Source: Anaspis maculata (taxonomy: Eukaryota; Arthropoda; Insecta; Coleoptera; Scraptiidae). From it: 64,000 bases of DNA. This document shows positions 11,718 to 24,096 of this stretch, piece after piece. Where the stretch lies: contig OX421968.1 of the NCBI GenBank assembly GCA_949128115.1, forward strand, positions 26,830,377-26,894,376, in the 5' to 3' direction. The position numbers and the translations under genes are program-made. Positions within the stretch are counted from its first letter, which is position 1. Each line of letters begins with the position of its first letter. Below the pieces are notes generated by a model that made no database searches, was not told the origin of the DNA, and saw only the letters and a program-made list of their open reading frames with translations.

Positions 11718-14700
11718 TTAAATTAGGTATTGAAACCATAACCGCGTGTTGTGTGCAAAAACATTCGAAATCACCACCAAGCTCTTGTGCTCAGCATTGC
11801 AATTTTCTCGATATAATAGGCAACTGGGTGGATACCTAATAGCTTGGTTATTATTCCAGTAAAACGATTGAATTGCATCTTGCACCACAAAGGAACAGAT
11901 TGATCCTTCAGAACTGTTATCGTTACTTAAAAAACCCTACAGAAAAAAGCCTGCTGTATAAGTCGTGATACTGATTACTGATTACTAGTAGATCAATTAG
12001 GGCATCGGCAATTCCGTTCAATCGTTGCTACAACCTGTTCAGTGTTCAGTTGAAAAAAAATTCAAAACCAGTGGTTTGCGTAAAGTAACCGCAATAAGTT
12101 CACCTTGCGTGCCCCTTTGGTGCAAAATTGTGCAGGTTCTGCCGAAGAAAATTTGAAAATACAGCAATCAAGAACGAAGATGCCATGGAAATTAAGGAAA
12201 TGGATTCCAAAGAAGATAACGGAATGTTCGACTCTAAAATTGACCAAATGGATGGCATGGAAATGGAGGAAAAAGAGGAAGAGGAAGAGGAAAAGCACAA
12301 GGAATCAAGTTGTGAAATTCTGCAGCAACTGAAAGAACAATTTTCTTCGCCGTCAACATCCAAAGCGCAAAAACTTAAAATTCTCACACTTGCTCCAAAA
12401 TTATGGAGCATGAGAAAGGTGACAAAACTATGAAGACTCGTTTGCACCACTTGTCTTCAACTGTTGAAAATTGTGACACCCTCAAAATAGAAAATTATAC
12501 TTGACATATTCTGAAACTTCGGAAAAAATTGTTCCAGGAGAGTTTTTTTTCATCATGAAGGGAAAGTTTTTTTATGGGGTGTCCGTCTCGCGTAAACACT
12601 CTGCACTTATTGTGTGAATCGACAAAAATGTTAGAATTTATATTCTGTGATTTTTTTCTAGATTTTGCGGAATATGTCAGAGAAATGTTCAGGGCAGAAC
12701 TCTTTGGCTAGGCACGTCAAAGAATGTTGTGACTAATCGCTTGAGACAAAATTAATTAAATTAATTTGTGTTGAAAATCGACGACGAGTTGATTTTTTTT
12801 CCAATTATTTGGGTAAAATTTGTAAATTTCGTGTTTTTTTTCAATCCACTGTCACAAGTTTGTAATCAAGAACAAAATCTGCATTATTTGTGAAAAGAAT
12901 TCTACAACAAAACAACAATGTTTTAAAACATTGATAAAAAAAATGCGACACCCTGTATAATGATGACAGATAAATAGTTATGCGCAACATATTTAATTCT
13001 ACGGGAAAAATTGTTCAGGGATGGTTCTTGGCTTTCCAAATAATATAGGGTCCTTGCATGAATTTTATTTTGAGACGATTACTTCATAAAATCATTTAAA
13101 ACGTTATCCACAATAATTTCCGCAAAAAAAAAAATGTCCATCCTTGAAATGAAGATCAAAGTTTGATCTTTTTTTGGCGCCAAAACGCAGCCGCTTCTAC
13201 AATGACCTTGTACGACCACGATGACGTCACACCGAGAGTTCTATTCTTTATTTGCAAGTTTTTTTCTCTTTTTTTCTCGTTTTTTTTTCTTAAAAAATAA
13301 TTCAAAATCATTGTATTTTTATTCTATATTTTTATTACCACAGTACCTGATTGAATTATTACAAATTTAGTCTATCAAACGTGGCAATGACGGATCTTTT
13401 ATTGTACAAGTTTTTTTACGGTTTTTGCAAATAACCAAGAGAAATCTTCTTTTGCTCTCATGTAGAGGTAGAATCTTGCATTTTTTCTTAGTCCTGCTCT
13501 GGTGTCATATAGGTACTGGTAGGGAATCACTTCAAAAAACTGCAGCATGGTGGACCAAAACAATAATTACCTTATATCAACGCGAGCATCGGACACTTCA
13601 AACTGGTCCACTGGTCCATTCTTTTTTCATATTAATATTGAAGATGTGCATCAGAACTGGCAATCGAAAATAGTATTGACGTATAGGTGTGCTGCTTGGT
13701 ATGTATGATGTCAGGTCTTAAGATTGCTGTTGCAGGTCTAGTATATCGTCGGCGAAACATCCGTTTTTATCAATAATGATTGATGACAAGATCGCTTGGA
13801 TAAGCTGGTGTGTTCTTCCTTTTCATAATTTCATCAGAAAAAAAAATTGGTTTGGTGAGCTCGATCAAAATTTCATTAGTTGTTGAACTTGTAACAGCTG
13901 CGATTGATTTGCCACTAGGTGTATTTGTAGGTACGGTCCTCGATCCTATGGTATTGAACAAAGAGAATCTTCATTTAGCGCCCTAGCTGTGGAAAAGTAG
14001 TGACCCCATTTTCCTCCACATATTTCCAGATCAATGCAGTCGTTCTAATGGACACATTAGAGATCGCTTTTGCAACAGAAGGAGACGACTTCTTTTCTAA
14101 GTACCTGTGAAGAATATAGAAATATTTCATTATTTATTGAGTTCTCACGTAAAACGAACAATTTCGTCATGAAGCTCATTTTTAGCTTTTGTCAAATTTC
14201 AGTAACAGAATAAGTGAAACCAATTTCGGAAGTAGTAAAATGGATTTCAGAAAAAATTGTATCAATTTTAGAAAAAGTACTTGCTACTTGATATCAGTTT
14301 CGGAGAAAAAAAATCAACTCAGGAGGCAAGTGCAAAAAACTGAAGATTCTTTCGGCATGTGATACATGATCCTGATGAAATACTGACTCAAACATAGTTT
14401 AAATTGCGATTTCCGGGCACCGCACAGACACCTTAAAGGTAACAGTGGCTCCAAAAATCTGTCTTCATTCCGGCATCCACGTTCGGCTGCACTTCCCTGC
14501 AGTAATGCAGATAAATCCTGCATTTTCTGAGATAACCTGGACAAGACTTCGAAATCTTATGGAGACATAGGGGCGAGCATGGTGTTGGAAGAGTACCATT
14601 GATTTCATGTGACTAAATAGAAGGTGTTCACGTAAGAATATCATCACTTTGCCAGAAGCTTCCGCTAAGCAATAGGGTTCTTGCACGATTTTTTTTCATT

Positions 14701-14992
14701 GTCTCCAATGATGCTTTGGTAGCCAAATAGCACCACAGGCTGAACGGTTTTTCGCAAATCTTGATTATTATTTCTTATTTCATTTTGTAAACTTGAAACA
14801 CAAAAACTTTTAGGCATGCAACTTCCATGCACCGATGTGTCAGCTGCGGGATGACGTCATCGTGCCCCGGGCTGGCGCTACTTGATTCTACACTAACAGA
14901 TTGCGACTACAAATTTTAAATGTTTGGCATACAGTTCAATTCTTAAAAGATGCAACTTGCGTCACGAATTTACTTTCGAGTTATGCGCAACG
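11718..14992. other. No recognised gene; AT-rich with weak ORF fragments
   Basis: The clearest open frame is + strand 12128-12433, about 100 residues. It contains an acidic run (EEKEEEEEEKHKE) and a C-terminal segment SKAQKLKILTLAPKLWSMRK that looks protein-like, possibly from a repeat-encoded protein I cannot name. Minus-strand frames at 14686-14465 and 13961-13770 also look somewhat coding but match nothing I recognise. A solitary CACCCTGTATA end sits at about 12950. Confidence 0.35.
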
Positions 14993-14995
14993 TTA

Positions 14996-16516
14996 AGCGC
15001 GATTTATAGATTGACGCCCGCCCGTCTCACCGTAAGCCGCTACCCGTTAACCGTAATCCATAGCCCGTAAATATTTTGGCCAATTTATAGAACGTCGTTA
15101 CGTTACCCATAAGCATGCGCAAATTAGTCAAGTATTTGACGATTGACTCGATAAATAATGGCATGTCCAGGGAGTCCATCGTAGATCGGCGTCGGAACTG
15201 GATTTTTTGGTTATACACTTATACAGGGTCCTTCAACAGAACGTCAAGCTTCCCTAGCGCCGTTCCCTTACAAGATAGAGGAAAAGGTGTAACACATAAA
15301 TCTACTTGATTCAAAAAGTTTCATCTCGCAAAATTATTTTCAACTATAGTGTGGTCCATTTTTGTGCTATAAAAAAAAAATTATATTTTTCAGATGTTTT
15401 ATTTTCTTCCTCAGCTTTTCAAGTTCTATTAGAAGTTTTTTTTGTTTTTCCAGTTTGTGACAGTGCTACCAACTAGAAATTAAAAATCGATTTTTTTTAT
15501 AATTTCAAGGTTCATTTTGAAAAATCGTGAGGGCCTCGTTTTTTGGAATTAAGATATGAAACTTGACCCAACACTAGTCGAATAGAAGATGAATAACTTT
15601 ATGACAAAAAACTTGAGATTCAGTGACACAGGTGTGCCCAATTTTTTTTCGAACTTCGCCAATTTCAAAGTGCCATAAGTAATTTTTTTGAAGTGGAACT
15701 GCAATTTTAATCAAATCTATCAATTATTTCAGAAATTATGATATTTAAGGGTAGGGTACTAATAGTAAAAATGAGAGAGGAGAAAAAAGCTATCGAATGG
15801 TGAGATTGAAATATTGAATAGGGGGCATTCTATTCGAATGGAATGACTTATGGCACTTTGAAATTGACGAAGTTCGAAAAAAAATTCTGCACACTATGTA
15901 TTACTGAATCTCGAGTTTTTTTTATCATGAAGTTATTCATCTTCTATTCGACTATTGCTATGTCAAATTTCATCCCTCAATTCCAAATAACGAGGCCTCT
16001 ACGATTTTTCAAAATAAACCTTGAAATTATTGATAAACTCAATTTTTCTTAGTTGGTAGCACTGCCAAAAATTAAAAAAACAAAAATACACTTATAATAG
16101 AACTTGAAAAGCTGAACAAGAAAATAAAGCCAAAAGTGGGGCATTTTATTTAAAAACATATCTTTTTTTGTTATAGCGCAAAAATGGAACACCCTGTATG
16201 TTATAGTTGAAAATAATTTGACGAGATAGAACTTTCTGAATCAATAATTTTGTGTTAACAAAACAGAAATAATCAATGATCAGCAGACTTGCTGTTGGGG
16301 TGGTGCTTTCTGATTGGCTGCCCGCTAGCCGCTAGACGTAAAAGATGAAAGATGGTCATCTTTTCACGGGCGGGCGTCTTACGGGTAGCGCGTTGCAGGG
16401 CGAGCGCCAAACTATAAACAGCACCATACGTCACCAGCAGTTTATCTTGAACGTCTTGTGTCTTACGTCTAGCGTTTAACGGTGAGACGGGCGGGCGTCA
16501 ATCTATAAATCGCGCT
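14996..16516. mobile_element. TTA-flanked element with 38-bp perfect TIRs
   Basis: The left end AGCGCGATTTATAGATTGAC... is repeated as an exact reverse complement at the right end over 38 bp. TTA lies directly outside both ends (14993-14995, 16517-16519), a 3-bp duplication typical of PIF/Harbinger. Further GC-rich GGGCGGGCGTC words lie subterminally near 16370. The interior has no transposase; it holds a nested palindrome. Confidence 0.8.
15285..16262. repeat. Palindrome nested in the TTA-flanked element
   Basis: Sequence from about 15285 pairs with sequence up to about 16262, with a centre near 15770. The right arm contains CACCCTGTA where the left arm lacks about 10 bp, so one mariner-like end has been partly lost on the left. 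Confidence 0.7.
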
Positions 16517-16694
16517 TTATTGTCATGTATCACCGTGTTGAAAAGAAACAGCATGGACTATCATGTCTTTGACACGCTTTATTGGTAAAAGCGCGATGAT
16601 GACGAAGCTAACTGCATAAATCCAGTCGTAGCGCATACCGCTTGTCTTGCCCTGTCGGTGCCGGTACCAGAGCATCTCTAGAAACTGCGACTTA

Positions 16695-17021
16695 GTTAGC
16701 GCGTTCGACTACCACTCCAGAGGTCGCGGGTTCGATCTCCGCCGGGGACGGATTTTCGGCCTCGAAAACAAGCTCCTTGGTTTAGTTGGAATGCTTGCTA
16801 AATGCAAGACGCGCCGTGTGTCGCATAGCACGTAAAATACGAACGATGGTGCCGACCCCATGCGATGTTGGTGGTCGTTAAAAATCCCTACCCTGTGGTG
16901 GAACACACAGGGGTTCGGCAAAATTTCCGGTATAGTGGAGTAAAGCATTCACCGGCGTCGGTGTTAGGCCTCGTTGCGGAAATAAGCCGACGTTAAATAA
17001 ACGAATAAAAAAAATAAAAAA
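16695..17021 (+). mobile_element. tRNA-derived SINE (family 1), plus copy
   Basis: Flanked by perfect 13-bp direct repeats AAACTGCGACTTA (16682-16694 and 17022-17034). The head has a tRNA box B (GGTTCGATCTC) in a GTTCGACTACCACTCC context and the tail is A-rich. The 5' end is slightly truncated against the copy at 44545-44890, which still has the box A region. The body includes a conserved stretch around GGTGCCGACCCCATGCGATG and ends CGTTAAATAAA. A third copy is at 52269-52573. Confidence 0.85.
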
Positions 17022-17047
17022 AAACTGCGACTTACGTCTCGGTCTTG

Positions 17048-17614
17048 AGGGGTTTCTGATGCGACTAAAAAAGTTGTTGACGGAAATCGGTTTCTTTTTT
17101 TTTTCGTCAAGTAAAAGCTCCTCCAAAAAGTACGGGCATCGCTATCAAATTTTGAAAATTTCCAAAAAAAATTCAAAATTTTTTATTTCTATTTTGAAAA
17201 TTCAAAAACCAGATAGCATCGACAATGCATCTTTCCTCGAGGAAATCGCATGCCAAATTTTAACTCTTTATTTTTTAAAAAAAGGTGCCAAAAATGATTT
17301 TCTTCTAATTCACTTTTTTATGTCTACGAGAAATCATTTTTGGTACCTTTTTTTTGAAAATAGAAAGTTTAAATTTGGCATGTGACTTCCTGGAGGAGAG
17401 ATGTATTGGCGATGCTATCTAGTTTTTGAATTTTCAAAATTCAAAATCATAAATTTTCAAAAAAATTTAGAAATTTTCTAAATTTTTTAGAAATTTTTAA
17501 AATTTGATAGCATTGCCCGTACATTTTCTTCTTGGAGGAGTTTCTACTTGACGAAAAAAATTAAATAAAAACCAATTCCCGTCAACAACTTTTTTAGTCG
17601 CATCAGAAACCCCT
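17048..17614. repeat. 567-bp foldback element
   Basis: Begins AGGGGTTTCTGATGCGACTA and ends with its reverse complement; the arms pair through most of their length around a centre near 17320. It lies just downstream of the SINE. The arms are imperfect, so this is not very recent. No ORF of note. Confidence 0.8.
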
Positions 17615-18290
17615 TAATTTATACGCATACGATCGATGACGTAAGGTGTATCTTTTAATAATTGAACTGTATCTCACTGTCACTGTCTCAGACGTCTGTG
17701 GGGGGTGAAGGTGAAGCTCAGTTCAGGTTGAAAAGCGCGCAGCACGAGCTTGGGGATGGACCTGACACGTGAGGCAAAGGCGACGGCGCTGTTCGCGGCT
17801 TTCATACTTTCCCAAAATTGAAATAGGTCGTTTAGCTATAGGGCTACATAGAGGACAAAAAAAGAGTTCCCCGGAAGGAACAGCTATGCCATGGAGGCAA
17901 AGAACAAGACTTTCTTTTGCTCCGCCAGGGACCCCCAATTGCGACGGAAATGGAATCAAAAAAATAATTTTTGGATTTTGGAAATGCCAATGAGCTCAAA
18001 CCAAAGTACATCCTTGTAGCTTTCGAAAGAGACCAAAATGGTAAGAATCCGTGAAGGAATAAACCCACAGGGATTGATTTCGCAACGCTTATTTTACCAA
18101 TTCAACTCCGTCCTTGATCCAGAAGCATGATTAGAAAATATTCAAACACCAATCGTATCTGAAAATAATGTTGATTTACTTTCGACAGTGTTTGAAGAAT
18201 GTACTACAACTTTGCCCTAACATTGTTTTGACATGCCAATCATCCCATCAACTTTTAATTTTGTACCAGGTCGTGTACCGTTCTCATTTT
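17615..18290. other. No gene; right half of a foldback family member
   Basis: About 17950-18122 matches the right half of the 26612-26941 foldback and ends ACCAATTCAACTCCGTCCTT. The left half is missing. The remaining sequence shows no recognised feature. Confidence 0.6.
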
Positions 18291-20320
18291 TAGCGCACTT
18301 CTCCAAACGGGAAGGCGCTTTTGTCCTCGCTTTGTCCGTCCGTCCGCCCGTCCGTCCGTCCGTCTGTCCGTCCGTCACAGCATCTAGTCCTAGACGGAAA
18401 GGTTTTTGCGAAAAATTTTCGCTCCAGTAGCTCATGACCTTGTATCCCGAACCAAGAAAAATCTCGACGAAATAATGATAAACAATTACAATAATAATTT
18501 AGTGTGGCGCGGCATCGCCGTCAAATGCTCCATTTCAGAAGCCGACCTGATCTCGAAAGTTATCACATGGGAACAAGTACCTGTTCTAATCATTTTACAA
18601 TAATACAATATGTGGAGTTATATTTAGAGAAGTTGAACTTCATTTTAACAAAAATTCCACATCGGTGCGAGGTACGGGTCGGTCAATACTTATGAATTTT
18701 TGAAAATGACTCCGAAGCTGCGACTCGGCCGTAAATGATTATTCGTTGTTTGCTGGCGCTTGGAATCTACTTCTCTGAACGGGACGGAATGCTTGACAAG
18801 AAAATTTCAACACAAATATAAGTAACTCATGGTTTTGGTACACGAACCAAGAAAAAGCTTGCCGAAATAACGATAAACAATTACAATAATAACATTTGAG
18901 TGTACGGCGGCGTCGCGGATTAATTGCTGAATTTCACATTTGAATGTAAGAAATTGGGACATGCGGAGAAGTACATATTTTTATGGAAATACATCTCCAC
19001 ATGTGGGGGGGTTATATTTAGTAAAGAATTTGAACTTTATTTTGACAAAAACTCCACTTCGATATGACCCCCGGATCATAAGTTAATAATTTTTTAAAAC
19101 GACCGCAGAGCTACGGCTCTTTAGAAGCTGTACGAATCACTACGGGCGTGTGTTTTGGTAGCGCATAGAGTAAGATAATGGCGCTTATATTATGGATTAT
19201 GGCCGGTTCCTTTCTTTTAATTTTTGATGTTTTCTTTATGGCGGATCAATTGCTAGATCATCACCGCCAGAACTGTAATGTTTGTTTTAATGAAATAAGG
19301 ATCAGAAATAAGAGCACTGATTTCTAGGAACATTAACTTTTTGCGTATTACATTACAAGGGCTTGAATAATGTCTTTGATGTTAGCGAGGGAGGGGATCG
19401 AAGCAAGAGTCTTGGAACTTTTTTCGATGGGTAGCTGATGTGCTCAAGGGTAGCCAATGGGCACTGTTTTTGTTATGCATGCATAGTTATCATTATTATC
19501 AGCAAAAAAAAATATATCCTGTGCGTTTAGAAGAAGTTGAACTTCTCCTCGGGGAATGAAGCTACACTACAGCCCTTAAACTTTATCCGATGGATAGCTT
19601 AGATCCTCAAGGACCAAATAGGCAGATTGGCTTAATAATTCCGCCGCCATCTTGGCCGCTATATTGAAATCTCTTACTAGTTGAACGATTGTCATGAATC
19701 TTGAAACTTATCCTTGTCTAGTACGATCATTCTCATTTTCTTAGCTGCCATATTGAAATTTCTTAATAATGACACGATTTTCACGAAACTTGGGACTTAT
19801 TCTTGTCCAGTAGGATCATTCTTATTTTCATGCTAAATGTCATGATTCCACCGCCATCTTGGCTGCCATATTGAAATCTCTTATTAGTGGACAATTGTCA
19901 TGAAACTTAGAACTTGATCTTGATCTTGTCTCATATGAACCTTCTTATTTTCAAGCTGAGTTTCATGATTCCGCCGCCATCTTGGCTGCCATATCAAGAT
20001 TTTTATCAGTGGAACGATTTCCATGGAACTTACCCTCGTTTCTTCGATGATTCTCATTTTCTAGCCAAATTTCAACATTCCGCCGCCATATTGAAATCTC
20101 TTATTACCGGAACGATTCTCATGAAACTTCGAACTTACCCTTGTTTAGTACGATCATTCTGATTTTCAAGCCGAGTTTAATGATTCTGCCGCTAGTTTGG
20201 TCGCCATATTGGATTTTTTTCCAAATAACGATAGAACCCTAATTAACATCTTGCGTCCAATAATCCTTCAAAAACGAAGTGCGCTACTGAGCCTCATGCC
20301 CATGAGGCATGTTCGCTTGT
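18291..20320 (+). mobile_element. Helentron-like element, copy C
   Basis: Starts TAGCGCACTTCTCC after a T run, with a 5' stem to GGGAAGGCGCT. A (GTCC/GTCT)n stretch spans about 18335-18373. Near the 3' end, AAGTGCGCTA is the reverse complement of the 5' terminus, followed by the hairpin CTCATG-CC-CATGAG and CTTG (20316-20319) before TTTT. The interior includes, at 19625-20235, a loose tandem array of roughly 110-120 bp (CCGCCGCCATCTTGGC ... CCATATTGAAATCTC). No Rep/helicase ORF. Confidence 0.75.
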
Positions 20321-20626
20321 TTTAAATATAGCTGAGGTAAATGGACAATTCTTTCATCCATGACCACGGTTTCTATGCACTTGGACAATCTGCCGGAGTC
20401 TTGAAGAGAGGTGATCGAGTCATTATTTTATGTATGTTGGGGCGTGCCGTTGGATTGGTTTGAACGTTGATGCGTTGGCCGGTTGGAACATCCACGGTTG
20501 AAGAGGTCTTGAAGACGAGGAAATAGAGACTTATTGCAAACCAATAAGAAGCCTACTTTATTAAAGGATTCCTTAAATAAAGTATCCTGTGTCAAAGTAT
20601 TTTCGTCAGTTTCAAGAAGTGTTATT
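20321..20626. other. No feature recognised
   Basis: Short spacer between Helentron-like copy C and the first 189-bp MITE; nothing supported. Confidence 0.5.
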
Positions 20627-20815
20627 GCGTGCTTTCCACCTAGCCCCAAGTTCGGTACACCTGCCATTTACGCATGTGCGGGTGCCAAACGGTGCTTTCC
20701 ATCTACGTGTTCCTACTCGGTTCTGCGCCGTTCATTGGATCACCTAAAATTTTGTGCCACACCATGGAACATGTGCCGTCTGGTGGTATTTGTACCGTCT
20801 AGGTGGAAAGCACCC
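20627..20815. mobile_element. 189-bp MITE, copy 1
   Basis: Inverted ends GCGTGCTTTCCACCTAG / complement of GGGTGCTTTCCACCTAG, flanked by ATT(G) direct repeats (20624-20627 and 20816-20819). A second copy with about six differences lies at 22346-22534. The superfamily is unclear; a 3-4-bp duplication without TWA or TTAA consensus leaves several options. Confidence 0.8.
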
Positions 20816-21627
20816 ATTGCAACGGCACCCATTCGGCCACTACTTTAACTTTATTTTGAAAAGTATGAAGCGAGGTATGAAGTATGTCAAAATGCACGGG
20901 GCACGGCCACATACTGGCACGGCTCCAACTTTCACAGCCTCCAGCCTCCTTCTTCTCCCACTGGTTCTGTAGCATTTGGATGTGCTGCCGAATTGTTTTG
21001 ACTGAAAAGTCTTTTCTGGTCAACTGCAGCAGATAATTTCTCACTTCCTCTCACACTGCAGCACCATTTTCGAAGAGGTTTCGGGTCACCACCTCTCTGA
21101 GAAGGACATCATTCTCGAATTTAATTCTGGGTTTATACACTAAAATCAGGCGCAAGACGTAAGGAACAACGCCTAATAAATGCCTAGGTGGCAACTGATT
21201 GCTAGGATAATTGGCCTAGTTTTTAGGCTTACTCCTTAATCCTTAAGCGTTAAACTTGGTGTATAAACTCAACATAAAACTTTTTTTGTCTTTAAACTAA
21301 AGACAAATTTAAGTAATGCCTCCACTATTAGAGCATCAATCAAACTTATTCAGCATAAAACGTTGACTTTTTTTCTCTCTCTGTGCCATAATCACGAGCG
21401 TCGACACAACAAGTTCAGGTACCTAACCAAAATCAATAAACAAACGACATCCACAAATTACAGGTTAGACGAAATTTACCACGTGTTGTCTGGGGGGCTA
21501 TCGTTACCGGTAGGGATGTGATGGTGATGATGGTGGTAGCAGTGTTTGTAGTTTTGACGGTCAATTGACAGAAAATTGACGCATACGTCAAAATAAGGGT
21601 GCCTTAAATTAAAATTAGAGAGTTTAA
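20816..21627. other. No recognised gene
   Basis: No supported ORF. About 21570-21620 contains CGTCAAAATAAGGGTGCC, a word similar to one near 23243, suggesting a dispersed repeat, but no full element could be bounded. Confidence 0.4.
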
Positions 21628-21858
21628 GGCAGCAGTCACACTGAGCCACCCAACACCACCCACTACCATCAACCAAAAATCAAACGCACGCAATGTAATG
21701 ATGCTGGTCACACTGCAGCCACCTCTTACCACCGCCCAGTGACCACCGGTGGCCATGTGTTTGAAATTTCCAAAGTGGTGGTCAGTGGTCGGTGGTTAAC
21801 AATACGCATCTTGATGAGCATGCAGAACAAACATTTTGTTTATACATACAACATACAA

Positions 21859-22116
21859 TTACCTTTGTCCCGAAGAGAACAAAGGTTTCAATTTTGTCAC
21901 TAACAAATTGTAACATTTCTTGCTCATACGGTAATAACTGTAAAATTGTTCTTCATCATCAACAAGCTGCGGCACTAATTGATGAAATTCTCCCAGTTGT
22001 TCTCTATCGAGAAACATTTGACGCACCCACATGTTCCGGCGTTTTTTACGGATTTTTTTCGAGATGTAGTATAAAGCTACAACTTCGTCGGTATCTGAGT
22101 CATCAGACGAAATCAT
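21859..22116 (-). pseudogene. PIF/Harbinger transposase, N-terminal fragment
   Basis: From an ATG at 22116 the frame reads an acidic Ser/Asp stretch (MISSDDSDTDEVV), a basic KKIRKKRRNMWVRQ segment and then LGEFHQLV ... YRMSKKCYNLLV. This arrangement is typical of the N-terminus of HARBI1-like transposases, just before the DDE nuclease domain. The frame stops after LKPLFSSGQR; a GT follows at the end, so a lost intron boundary is possible. No DDE catalytic domain is present downstream, so the protein is a fragment of roughly 85 residues against a usual 350-400 or so. Confidence 0.7.
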
Positions 22117-22345
22117 TGCAATCACAGAACTTGAGCTGGGCCGCTATTCTTGAATCGTGTGAGAAAAGTCCCTGGGGGTATGAAATACATTCCGCAGTAC
22201 ACTGATGTAGCGATTGTTGCCTAAAATCGTGGTTTTTAGGCAACTTTCGCTACAGAATTGTAGTACGGATTATATAAAACAGGATTATGTCAAATTCAGG
22301 AGGGGGACACGGTGGTTAACGGTGGACGATGGACGGTGGCTCAGT

Positions 22346-22534
22346 GCGTGCTTTCCACCTAGCCTCAAGTTCGGTACACCTGCCATTTACGCATGTGCGG
22401 GTTCCAAACGGTGCTTTCCATCTACGTGTTTCTACTCGGTTCTGCGCCGTTCATTGGATGACGTAAAATTTTGTACCACACCATGGAACATGTGCCGTCT
22501 GGTGGTATTTGTACCGTCTAGGTGGAAAGCACCC
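22346..22534. mobile_element. 189-bp MITE, copy 2 (nested in Harbinger)
   Basis: Same ends and length as copy 1, flanked by AGT(G) direct repeats (22343-22346 and 22535-22538). It interrupts the right subterminal region of the Harbinger-type element, so it arrived later. Confidence 0.85.
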
Positions 22535-22622
22535 AGTGAGACCATGGCGGATTATTTTGCTTGGTGGTAGTGGGTGGTGGTGGGTGGTAGTGGGTGGTGA
22601 TGGCTCCAGTGTGACTGCTGCC

Positions 22623-23773
22623 TTATTGCAGAACGCCATTTTACTGCACGGCACTATTAAAGGAGGCGTTATTAAAATACTGCTCACCTTATTTTTGGTT
22701 GTTGAAAAAGAGTTATTGCAGATCGCAAATTCCCTTACTTGCCCCGTCATTCCCAATTCCTAACCTAAATTTTTAGTCTCAATTTAAAGTTATAGTGCAA
22801 ATTGCATGCGGGACACAAGGACCCCTCTGACGGGCCTAATTTCTTGCACACGTGTACTGCAAGGCCTGCAGAGTCTATCTGCAAAAAATTAGCCCCCTAT
22901 TTAATAACGTAAGGGTAGTTTAATCAAAATTGGACGAATATAGGCAACCAACAATACACTAAGTACAGGGCCATTTTTGGGGCTTGTCAAAATAAAGTAT
23001 GAATAAGGTCGACCTAAAGAGTGCATAAATAAAGGCAAGCGCTATCCTTATTAAGGGAAATTCAACGTCGCACTAATCTGCGCAAGCGTAGGTGCCAAAA
23101 TAGTGCCGCTTTTAATACTGCTTGCCCTTATTTCATCTGCAATAACTCTCTATTGCTTTGCCTGTATTTAAATTAAATACGGGAGGCCTGTATTTTGTTT
23201 AAGGCAAAACTTAAAGGACGCATAAAGTGCGCATGCGTATATGTCAAAATAAGGGAAAACTTAATTAAAGGATCAGTCGGAGGAGATTGCAATAACTCTC
23301 TATTGTTTGAAATAATAGCACAATCATTACTGATCTTTTGCAGGTCAGAAATCTGCGAAAAGTTATGAAGTACGGACCCTTGCTTTCAACACGATTAGGC
23401 CTTGGAATGCACAAAGAAAAACGAAAAAGGTGAGGGTCGTTCCTTTTTCTTGTGAACTGAACCTAGCTTAATGACTCAGCCTGAACCGCTTCATGTAATT
23501 AATAGAAACAGAAGATGAGGCATAGATTGTAGCCATATTACTGTGGCTATGACTATGGCACATATGGCATTCCAGACATGACTTCGTTGAGGGATAAATC
23601 CGATGGTAAATTGCTAGGGACCCCTTCTGTACAGGGTGTTCACGTCAAGATTGACCCTTTCCCCACTAGCTGCCTCATCCCTGGGACAATTGCAAAAAGG
23701 AAAACTGAATCTTGAAGGAGTTTTGCTAAAAAATTTTAATTTGCTCATGAAAAATTTCTAAACAATTAATTTA
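22623..23773. other. No recognised gene
   Basis: AT-rich sequence with repeated AATAAGGGCAAG-like words near 23030-23230 and a solitary TACAGGGTGTTCACG end near 23631. No supported coding region. Confidence 0.4.
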
Positions 23774-24096
23774 CAGGGTGTGTTTCAAAAAAAAATTTCC
23801 AATCACATGCTGTTGATGCAGTCTTTTATCCTTATTACAACGAAATATAGCATTTACAGGTTCATTTGACAAACAAACTGTCAAAATATTATAAATATAC
23901 ATAACAGTTTAAAATATAGAAAAATCACAATCAAACCGATTTTGATTTTTTTTTCAACAACCCATTTTTTTTAATGAACCCGTAAGTGTTATATACCTAC
24001 ATATATATTTGTATTGAGAGCAAAAGTCTGCATCCATTGCATTATTCAAATCAACGTGAATGTGATAAAACAAGGTAATTTTTTTGCAACACCCTG
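23774..24096. mobile_element. TA-flanked mariner-like non-autonomous element
   Basis: CAGGGTGTGTTTCAAAAAAA at the left and the complement of CAGGGTGTTGCAAAAAAATT at the right, with TA immediately outside (23772-23773, 24097-24098). Only about 23 bp of imperfect TIR; the 323-bp interior is non-coding. Confidence 0.65.

Larger units (their letters stand above)
21628..22622. mobile_element. PIF/Harbinger-type element, internally degenerate
   Basis: Ends GGCAGCAGTCACACTGAGCC and its near reverse complement GGCTCCAGTGTGACTGCTGCC. Left flank TTTAA and right flank TTATT are consistent with a TTA target, offset by one base. Subterminal regions are rich in CCACCCACTACCA repeats. It contains the N-terminal part of a Harbinger transposase on the minus strand and a 189-bp MITE inserted in its right subterminal region. 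Confidence 0.75.

Noticed and set aside
16695..16760. tRNA gene
   Set aside because: Only the tRNA-like promoter boxes are present, followed by a SINE body, A-rich tail and target duplication; the cloverleaf is not intact.
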